Positions 57,986-64,000 of a DNA stretch of 64,000 bases are shown here, piece after piece. How positions within the stretch are numbered: position 1 is the stretch's first letter; each line of letters starts with the position of its first letter. The notes below the pieces were generated by a model. The model was not told where the DNA came from, searched no databases, and worked only from the letters and a program-made list of their open reading frames with translations. The position numbers and the translations under genes were made by a program. Origin of the DNA: Sporisorium sorghi (Eukaryota; Basidiomycota; Ustilaginomycetes; Ustilaginales; Ustilaginaceae); assembly GCA_023212695.1 (NCBI GenBank), contig JALCCG010000021.1, positions 1 to 64,000 on the forward strand. The letters are read 5' to 3'.

Positions 57986-59902
57986 TTAAAAAGGATTCAG
58001 CACATGGTAGAACACGTTCGGCGAAGCCATCCGGTAATAATGGCTGCACCAGCCGACACCCTTGTGGTTGCCGCGGTGGGTCGTGCTGAACACGAGCCGT
58101 TCCTGCTCGAGTTCTTCGATTCGTGCCACTCGCCCCTCGGCGTATTCCAGAATGCGGAACGACGCAGTGTCCAGGCGGGTGATAACGCCGCCATAGCGGA
58201 TGTCGATGACCTCCCAGCCGAAGGGCTTAAACATGCGGTGCCACTGCGTACGGTGGGCGAGACGCAGCTCCTGGACAGCTCTGGAGATGGCAGGCAGCAC
58301 GTTCTTGGCCATATGTCTTAGGGTATCGTTATCCTTGGCATCATAAGCTTGTTTCAGCAGGATACCGATCTCGCTCTTGCGTTTGAGGACAGCACTCAGC
58401 TTCTCCGGCATTTCAAAGAGGTAATCCAGCTCTGCGCGGCTGTTGCGTTTCCCGCGTATGCTTTGCTCTAACTCGGCATAGTGGTTCGCCAGATCCAGGC
58501 CTTCAATCTGCTTGTCGAACATCCCGAGAAGCACGTCCTGATACAGCAGAAATTTCGAAGGATTGCTCTGTTTGGCGTTGTTGGGTTCCTGGCCGGGAAT
58601 CTCGTCCAGATCCTTCAGTTGCAGGAAGGTTTCCATCTCGATGCCCGTACAGAACTTCACCCGCTCCGCTAATTGCGTCCGGGAAGGCTTCTCTTCCGAA
58701 TAGGCATGCTCGGCATAGAGCTGGAGGCCAAGCAGGGCTGCAAAGGGATTTCCTTCGTTGCCATCATCGCCCCACATCGTGGCGTATACCTCACGGATCC
58801 CTTCCTGCTTGCACACTTGCAGCGCCACATCGGAAGCGTTCAGGGACAGACCGTAGTTTACGCCGAACGTGTTAAAAATCCAGACTGCTCCCGCAAACAC
58901 GAGATTGCAGCCGAGCGGCCGATGATTGGCAATCACCTTTTCGTAATCCTCCGGCTCCATATGGGTATAGTCCCAGTACACCATGTCCACATCCTTCGGA
59001 ATCTGGCGGGCCATTTCCTCCGGAATCGAGGCTTCCTTATCGTAATACGCCGCATCACCGCCTCCTCCGGAAGCGAGCTTCAGGAACATGTCGCTCCACA
59101 TCATCGGTTTCAGGCCGCGCCTTCGAACGGCTGCCAGAACCTTCTCCAGATGGGCGATCATAATATCGAAGCGGCTCACATAGCCGTTGTGATCCAAATA
59201 TTTGCCTCGTCCAAGCTCCTCTGCTTCGTCCATGCCAATATGAATTTTCTTGCTGCGAAAAGGGGCACTTGCAGCCTCGATCATTCGTTCAATCAGGGCA
59301 TCCGTTTGCTCGCCGCCAACAAGCAGGGCACCCTTTGTATCACGGTAATGCTTGATGGGCTCCCATTTCAGAAACTCCTCCAGGTGCGCCAAGGTTTGAA
59401 TGCTTGGAAAAGCCTCAATGCCGAACTGGTCGGCATAATCGTCAATTTCTTTTAGCTCCGCCTGTGTGTAGCGGCCGCGCATGTATCCGAAATAGGGCTC
59501 GCCTTCGATCTCGTAGGTATCCTCCATGTATAACATCACGCTGTTCATTCCCATCAAGGCCATCTTGTTCAGCATGAGTTTAAAGCTGTCCACCGTGAGC
59601 ACGGCGTTCCGGGACAGGTCAAACATTGGGCCGATCTGGTCAAATTGCTGGTTCTCTTGAAGATGGAACGTATCGCTATGGCGGCTATGTTGAATGAGCA
59701 AGCCGAGCCCCCGGAAGAATTGATGCTTTCTGCCGTAACGAATGTAAGCTCGCGTATGTTCTCGTCCGACTTGAAGCTCGCCCTCGGACAATGCTATCTC
59801 AACCGTGACTCCGCCTTCCCCAAGTTCTACGCCAAGTTCGTCTAGCAGCAGCTGCGCACCGGGCAGTATATCCGATACAGCACCCGCGAAACGAAATTTC
59901 AT
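57986..59902 (-). CDS. GH20 beta-N-acetylhexosaminidase, cytoplasmic
   Basis: The start MKFRFAGAV (59902) is preferred: AGGGGGAT lies 6 bases before it, while the longer in-frame start has nothing comparable. The 638-residue protein has a GH20 N-terminal domain (about 1-85) and a TIM barrel (about 95-420) with NAVLTVDSFKLMLNKMALMGMN. The catalytic Asp-Glu pair lies in KIHIGMDEAEELG near 221. A helical C-terminal domain follows. There is no signal peptide. GH20 enzymes release terminal GlcNAc or GalNAc by substrate-assisted catalysis. Paenibacillus homologues of this form act on glycolipid and glycoprotein sugars. It lies head-on to the sulfatase and has a 32-bp palindrome just upstream. Confidence 0.87.
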   Translation of the reverse strand: MKFRFAGAVSDILPGAQLLLDELGVELGEGGVTVEIALSEGELQVGREHTRAYIRYGRKHQFFRGLGLLIQHSRHSDTFHLQENQQFDQIGPMFDLSRNAVLTVDSFKLMLNKMALMGMNSVMLYMEDTYEIEGEPYFGYMRGRYTQAELKEIDDYADQFGIEAFPSIQTLAHLEEFLKWEPIKHYRDTKGALLVGGEQTDALIERMIEAASAPFRSKKIHIGMDEAEELGRGKYLDHNGYVSRFDIMIAHLEKVLAAVRRRGLKPMMWSDMFLKLASGGGGDAAYYDKEASIPEEMARQIPKDVDMVYWDYTHMEPEDYEKVIANHRPLGCNLVFAGAVWIFNTFGVNYGLSLNASDVALQVCKQEGIREVYATMWGDDGNEGNPFAALLGLQLYAEHAYSEEKPSRTQLAERVKFCTGIEMETFLQLKDLDEIPGQEPNNAKQSNPSKFLLYQDVLLGMFDKQIEGLDLANHYAELEQSIRGKRNSRAELDYLFEMPEKLSAVLKRKSEIGILLKQAYDAKDNDTLRHMAKNVLPAISRAVQELRLAHRTQWHRMFKPFGWEVIDIRYGGVITRLDTASFRILEYAEGRVARIEELEQERLVFSTTHRGNHKGVGWCSHYYRMASPNVFYHVLNPF

Positions 59903-59934
59903 ATGAAATCCCCCTGTATCCAAGATTTTGCAAA

Positions 59935-59966
59935 CATTAAACATTATATCATTATAATGTTTAATG
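59935..59966. promoter_or_regulatory. 32-bp perfect palindrome before the GH20 gene
   Basis: CATTAAACATTATA (59935-59948) and TATAATGTTTAATG (59953-59966) are exact inverted copies around TCAT. It lies 33 bases before the GH20 start and contains a TATAAT on each strand, so a bound dimer would block the promoter. The regulator is not identifiable from sequence. Confidence 0.75.
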
Positions 59967-60129
59967 TTATTGGAATCGTTGAGGGAAATCAATCCTAAGT
60001 TTTGCGAACACTAGTGGTATGGCGGCATAACTCTCTAAAATTTTGCGTAACCATTGCTTGTGTTAAGAGTTAATATATATATGAACAGTAAATATTAGAA
60101 CAAAAGAGAAGTCTCTTATGCTGCGGCAG

Positions 60130-60171
60130 TAGCTAATAAGTCCTATGCTGGGGTATTAGCTAATTCCTATG
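60130..60171 (+). repeat. Imperfect direct repeat before the lipoprotein gene
   Basis: TAGCTAATAAGTCCTATG (60130-60147) recurs as TAGCTAATTCCTATG (60157-60171) with a gap. Besides this and the palindrome at 59935, the 59903-60309 gap holds no gene I can support. Confidence 0.5.
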
Positions 60172-60309
60172 TTTGATATAACGTCACATATCCTAGACAG
60201 CCGATAAAACAGCATGGGGATCATTCAACAGATCATCCGGATCATCATCAAAACATTATTATCTAGAAATTCATTAGTCTTGCAAAGTAACCACACATGG
60301 GGGATCTAT

Positions 60310-60762
60310 ATGAAAAAAATAATCGCAGTCTCATTTCTGATGCTGACCATGATTCTGGCATCAGCTTGTTCTCGCAACGAGGAACCTGAAACCATTCCAG
60401 ACAAAGCAAATTCCGATGCTCCTTCCGGATTCAGCAAAACATCCGTGATGATGGATAAAGTATATACAGATGCCGAGGAGGAAAATGGATGGTGGGTTGT
60501 CCCAAGGGATGCTGACACAATAACCATTTATGTGGAGGCACAGCATGCCGACACTGTGTTATTCTGGTCATCTCCTACAGGAACGGAGGTTGGCAAGGAA
60601 CGGAAACTCATAGGGTATGATAGTGATGGAGAAGACGGCTGGTCTTTGGTATGGGATATCAAAGACCAATCACTCCATAACCATGTAGATGTTCAGGCTC
60701 TAGGCATCGATGGTGTTTCATTAGCCACCGAGACGTTTAATGTGCACACCTTAGAGGAATAA
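60310..60762 (+). CDS. Small secreted lipoprotein
   Basis: The start is ATG 60310 after GGGGGATC, giving 150 residues; the longer in-frame opening lacks a signal peptide at its end. Lipobox LASAC places the lipid on Cys-18. The mature domain (about 40-150) is a small beta-sandwich with WWVVPRDADTITIYVEAQ, TVLFWSSPTGTE and a closing TETFNVHTLEE; it looks like an immunoglobulin-like fold. No catalytic or binding motif is seen. A hairpin with T-rich tail follows at 60816. It stands alone between the GH20 and amylopullulanase genes. Confidence 0.65.
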   Translation: MKKIIAVSFLMLTMILASACSRNEEPETIPDKANSDAPSGFSKTSVMMDKVYTDAEEENGWWVVPRDADTITIYVEAQHADTVLFWSSPTGTEVGKERKLIGYDSDGEDGWSLVWDIKDQSLHNHVDVQALGIDGVSLATETFNVHTLEE

Positions 60763-60815
60763 GACATGTCAACCGTTCAAGAAACGGAAACTGCTGAAAC
60801 GGTTCAATAAGATTG

Positions 60816-60853
60816 AAGGGGAATCAGCCATACAGTCGCTGTTTCCCTTTATT
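60816..60853 (+). terminator. Weak terminator after the lipoprotein gene
   Basis: AAGGGGAA and TTTCCCTTT pair around a second AGC/GCT stem, with a T-rich end. The rest of the gap to 61163 is the pullulanase promoter region. Confidence 0.5.
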
Positions 60854-60929
60854 TGTTATAGCTAGATACTGCTGGATAGAGCTTTGATTCAAGCTAAAAA
60901 ATACTTTTTAAAAACAGGTCAAAATGTGG

Positions 60930-60958
60930 TTGACGACCTTGAGATGCGATACTACAAT
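60930..60958 (+). promoter_or_regulatory. Promoter of the amylopullulanase gene
   Basis: TTGACG (60930-60935) and TACAAT (60953-60958) are 17 bases apart, close to the sigma-A consensus. The start site would be near 60965, directly on the first LacI-type operator. Confidence 0.7.
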
Positions 60959-60964
60959 AAGAAA

Positions 60965-60993
60965 TGCAAACGTTTTCATTGAAATCGCTTTCA
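60965..60993 (+). promoter_or_regulatory. Two adjacent cre/LacI-family operators
   Basis: TGCAAACGTTTTCA (60965-60978) matches the cre consensus at 13 of 14 positions. TGAAATCGCTTTCA (60980-60993) matches at 14 of 14. They lie at +1 to +29 of the predicted transcript, where CcpA or a MalR-like repressor would block initiation. Confidence 0.75.
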
Positions 60994-61082
60994 TCTCATG
61001 TTCCAGCACTAGATATCGGAGTGATTCTTCCCCTTGTCAGTAATTGTTGTTCCCTGAAACGATGGAAGTTTAAACTCATTAA

Positions 61083-61096
61083 TGCAAGCGTTTGCG
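61083..61096 (+). promoter_or_regulatory. Third LacI-family operator-like site
   Basis: TGCAAGCGTTTGCG has the GCAA-CG-TTGC symmetry of MalR-type operators. It lies 68 bases before the pullulanase start, within the leader. Confidence 0.5.
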
Positions 61097-61163
61097 CAAA
61101 GAATGGCATCAGAATAGCATCAACCACTTACCTGATTTAAAAACAGAAGGAGGCTATTTGTTA

Positions 61164-64000
61164 ATGAGAATGACTGCAGCAAGCAAGCGAACGTGGTCCA
61201 TCATTATGATTTTTTCTTTGATTATCTCCATGCTAGGCATTCCGCCATCGGCGGCCAATGCCAATAGCGCACCAAGCCAGGTCACGTTGGTCGGGACTTT
61301 GCAGTCCGAGCTTGGTCATAACACGGATTGGGATCCGACAGCAGCCGCAACCACCATGAATGATATGGGGAACGGCGAATACAGGTTTACCGGTCACTTG
61401 CCTGCGGGATCTTACGAATACAAGATCGCCATTGACGGGGATTGGACGGAGAGTTATGGATTCGCTAATTACTCCAATACCAGCGGTGCCAACAAGGACG
61501 GCAATATTCTAATCGATCTAAGCCAGGACGCCCAAGTCACCTTTTATTACAATCATGGAACCCACCGGATCGCAGATTCTACATACTACGCGCCGATGGA
61601 AGCGAATAAGCTTCCAAGAGTCATAGGAAGCTTCCAATCAGGCATCGGCGAAGCGGCCGACTGGTCGCCGGCGGATGCACGACTGATCATGCAGGATTCC
61701 GATTATGACAATGTGTATACGGTCACAGCCGATGTGTATGGCGGTGATCACGAATACCAGATTGCCTTAGGGGGTGACGCGGCTAGCCCAGTGTATCCGG
61801 CTAACCGAGAGGCGCTTCAACTGCCCCAGGATGTTAAGGTAACGTTCAGTTACAATGCTGTCAATCATCAGGTTGCTGCCGATTTTACAGTGCCTGTAGA
61901 TCCGGGAATTCCGGTTCCCGCAAACCACCTGCGTGTCCATTATAATCGGGCTGACGCGAATTACGGCAGCACAGGGCTGTGGGTATTCGACGACGTTGCG
62001 GCTCCTTCGGCCAACTGGCCAAACGGGGCAACGCCATTCCCGAATGGGCAGCTTGACAGCTATGGCGCGTTCGTCGACATTCCGCTGAAGGATGCGGCAC
62101 AGAAGGTGGGCATCGTCGTTGTTGACCGCGTCAGCGGCAATAAAGACGGCGGAGACAAGAAATTCGCGCTGGCTTCACCGGACATGAAGGAAGTATGGCT
62201 TAAGGAAGGCTCCGATACGGTGTACAGCTTTGAACCGGTGGATCTTCCAGCAGATACGGCACGTGTTCACTATGCAAGACAGGATCAGAACTACCAACCG
62301 TTTGGTCTATGGTTATGGGGAGATGTAGCGGCGCCATCGAATGACTGGCCGACCGGCGCAACGATGTTCCCTGCGGGTCAAACGGACCGCTATGGCGCTT
62401 ATGTGGATATCCCGATGAAATCGGGAGCTCAGAAGATGAATTTCCTGGTCCTTGATCCATCCAAGGGAGATGCGGGCAAGGAAGCTGGTGACAAAGGCTT
62501 CACTTTGGTAGACCGGTACCAGCACCTGTTTATTAAAGAGGGAGATAACACGGTGTACACATCGCCATATGGTGAAGTGCCTACCGGATTAGTCTCGGCT
62601 GAGGTGTTGGCACCCGGGAAGCTCCAGCTTGGTTTTACGATGACCGAAGGTCTGGAAGCGGAGACCCTGAAGAATGAGCTCCAAATCAAGGACAAAGACG
62701 GGGGTAGCGTTAACATCCAGAACGTGGAGATTACCGGTAACACCACGATTGAAGTTATGGCGTTATTCCAGCTGGATCAGATTCCCTTGAAGGTAAGCTA
62801 CGCGGGTAAAACCATATCGGCCTCCACAGGCTGGAGAATGCTGGATGAAATGTATGCTTACGATGGGAATGATCTTGGGGCAACCTACCAGGCTGGCGGG
62901 GCCGAGCTCAAGCTGTGGGCACCGACGGCAACCACGGTTACCGCAAACGTATACGACAAGGATGATGCTGCGCAGTTTATTGGCAACGTCGCTTTGCAAA
63001 AAGGCGATAAAGGCGTCTGGTCTGTCCAGGTGAAGCCTGGGGACCTTGGCATTCAGGACTTCAGAGGATACTTCTATCAATACGAGGTGAGCCATAACGG
63101 CGTAACGAAAAATGTGCTTGATCCATACGCCAAATCCATGGCGCAATTCAGAGTGAATACGAAGGGCGAAGTTGGGCCTGACGGCGATACCGTCGGCAAA
63201 GCGGCCATCGTTGACTTAAGCCAGACGAATCCGGCCGGGTTTGATTTCGCGGATATTCCGGGTTATGAGCAGCGGGAAGACGCCATCATCTGGGAGATCC
63301 ATGTTCGGGATTTTACCTCGGATCCAACCGTCGAGAATGACCTGCATAACGCTACTTGGGGGTCGTACGATGCTTTCAAAGCCAAGCTCGAATATATTAA
63401 GTCACTGGGCGTGACTCATGTCCAGCTGCTGCCTGTGATGGCTTGGTATTACGGGGACGAAGCTGCCATGAAGAATAGAGAACTGGACTATTCGGCAAAA
63501 GACAACGAGTATAACTGGGGGTATGATCCGCACAGTTACTTCTCGCCTGACGGTGCATACTCCGAGGATCCTGCGGATCCGGAGCTTCGAATCAAAGAGC
63601 TGAAGGCGATGATTGACGCCATTCATGAGGCGGATATGGGCGTCGTTCTCGACGTGGTGTACACCCATATGGCCAAGGCTGAATTTTTAAACGATATCGT
63701 GCCTAACTATTATGCCTTCCAGGATGCTAACGGCAATTTCATTGGGGGCTTCGGCAACAACCTGGCAACGAACCACAAAATGGCGGAGAAGCTGATGGTA
63801 GACTCCGTGAAATACTGGTTCGAGGAGTACAAGATCGACGGCATGCGCTGGGATATGATGGGCGACGCCACGTATGACGCGGTACAGAACGCATACGATG
63901 CCGCAGCTGCCATTAATCCGAAGGCGTTGTTTATCGGTGAAGGCTGGGTAACCTTCGGTGGACATCTGTCTGATCCTTCCCTGGCGGGTAAGGGCGCAGA
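61164..64000 (+). CDS. Secreted amylopullulanase, GH13, 5' part (cut by window edge)
   Basis: AGGAGG (61148-61153) lies 10 bases before ATG 61164. The visible 945 residues begin with a signal peptide ending near ANA (residue 31-33). Two X25 starch-binding modules follow (about 37-140 and 148-240), then two CBM41 pullulanase modules (about 254-350 and 365-460). An all-beta region and a CBM48 domain (about 571-680) lead into the GH13 barrel. The pullulanase signature YNWGYDPHSYF starts at residue 783, the nucleophile Asp is near 897 in DGMRWDMMG, and the acid/base Glu near 926 lies in IGEGW. It hydrolyses alpha-1,6 links in pullulan and branched starch, possibly also alpha-1,4 links if more modules follow. 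The C-terminus lies outside the window. Confidence 0.9.
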   Translation, partial: MRMTAASKRTWSIIMIFSLIISMLGIPPSAANANSAPSQVTLVGTLQSELGHNTDWDPTAAATTMNDMGNGEYRFTGHLPAGSYEYKIAIDGDWTESYGFANYSNTSGANKDGNILIDLSQDAQVTFYYNHGTHRIADSTYYAPMEANKLPRVIGSFQSGIGEAADWSPADARLIMQDSDYDNVYTVTADVYGGDHEYQIALGGDAASPVYPANREALQLPQDVKVTFSYNAVNHQVAADFTVPVDPGIPVPANHLRVHYNRADANYGSTGLWVFDDVAAPSANWPNGATPFPNGQLDSYGAFVDIPLKDAAQKVGIVVVDRVSGNKDGGDKKFALASPDMKEVWLKEGSDTVYSFEPVDLPADTARVHYARQDQNYQPFGLWLWGDVAAPSNDWPTGATMFPAGQTDRYGAYVDIPMKSGAQKMNFLVLDPSKGDAGKEAGDKGFTLVDRYQHLFIKEGDNTVYTSPYGEVPTGLVSAEVLAPGKLQLGFTMTEGLEAETLKNELQIKDKDGGSVNIQNVEITGNTTIEVMALFQLDQIPLKVSYAGKTISASTGWRMLDEMYAYDGNDLGATYQAGGAELKLWAPTATTVTANVYDKDDAAQFIGNVALQKGDKGVWSVQVKPGDLGIQDFRGYFYQYEVSHNGVTKNVLDPYAKSMAQFRVNTKGEVGPDGDTVGKAAIVDLSQTNPAGFDFADIPGYEQREDAIIWEIHVRDFTSDPTVENDLHNATWGSYDAFKAKLEYIKSLGVTHVQLLPVMAWYYGDEAAMKNRELDYSAKDNEYNWGYDPHSYFSPDGAYSEDPADPELRIKELKAMIDAIHEADMGVVLDVVYTHMAKAEFLNDIVPNYYAFQDANGNFIGGFGNNLATNHKMAEKLMVDSVKYWFEEYKIDGMRWDMMGDATYDAVQNAYDAAAAINPKALFIGEGWVTFGGHLSDPSLAGKGA

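Noticed and set aside
1..64000. CRISPR arrays, tRNA or rRNA genes
   Set aside because: No regularly spaced repeats of 25-40 bases with unique spacers and no tRNA- or rRNA-like sequences were seen.

Overview
The window reads as a chromosomal segment of a Firmicute, most likely Paenibacillus. The signs are Gram-positive ribosome binding sites (AGGAGG-type, with several TTG and GTG starts), three giant secreted proteins ending in S-layer homology (SLH) domains, modular GH10 and GH13 polysaccharidases, CcpA-type cre boxes, CtsR operators, and the pspA-ydjGHI and nupNOPQ gene orders known from Bacillus. The species is not assigned. No tRNA, rRNA, CRISPR array or intact prophage was seen. Mobile DNA is limited to the first codons of a probable IS1182-type transposase at the left edge and an IS3-type transposase fragment near 4.9 kb.

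Layout. 0-7 kb is accessory and partly decayed: a DUF6809-like gene fused at its 3' end to a helicase-nuclease that has lost its ATP-binding half, a lipoprotein resembling signal peptidase I without its catalytic dyad, transposase and MscS fragments, and a small cluster possibly related to the yfj (WXG/ESX-linked) genes. 7-14.6 kb is a hybrid sensor kinase/response regulator pair divergent from a 1.2-kb-codon SLH protein, with an 11-bp-phased operator between them. 15-20 kb is an acid-sugar catabolic unit (PdxA2, DUF1537 kinase, KdgT-type permease, PrpR-like regulator). 20.5-26 kb holds an MscS channel and an SLH-anchored multimodular GH10 xylanase. 26-30.4 kb is a PRD activator with a fructose/mannitol-type PTS permease. 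30.5-31.7 kb is an ECF sigma/anti-sigma pair. 32.7-35.5 kb is a GH3 glycosidase with permuted domain order.

35.7-41.2 kb is a stress block: cold-shock protein, YdjO-like protein, a small HTH protein, CtsR-controlled Hsp20, and the PspA-YdjG-YdjH-YdjI membrane-stress operon behind an ECF-type promoter. 42.3-53.8 kb couples a BMP-type nucleoside ABC importer (nupNOPQ) to a 2086-residue cell-surface nuclease/5'-nucleotidase, which together look like an external nucleic acid scavenging system. 54-55.5 kb is a second ECF sigma unit. 55.5-60 kb is an AraC regulator, a type I sulfatase and a GH20 hexosaminidase, suggesting use of sulfated amino-sugar glycans. 60.3-64 kb holds a small lipoprotein and the 5' part of a secreted amylopullulanase behind three LacI-family operator-like sites; that gene runs off the window.

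Two genes below the usual length cut-off were found by reading the sequence: a 58-residue hydrophilic protein (14698-14874, minus) and a 43-residue membrane protein (32341-32472, minus), both with strong ribosome binding sites and TTG starts. Several non-coding elements also deserve attention: a terminator-ended structured RNA (31790-31930), a two-copy hairpin repeat placed before two transporter genes (28165 and 43613), a terminator-like hairpin in the cold-shock leader, and a 32-bp perfect palindrome before the GH20 gene. All functional calls rest on reading motifs and gene order by eye; no database search was run.
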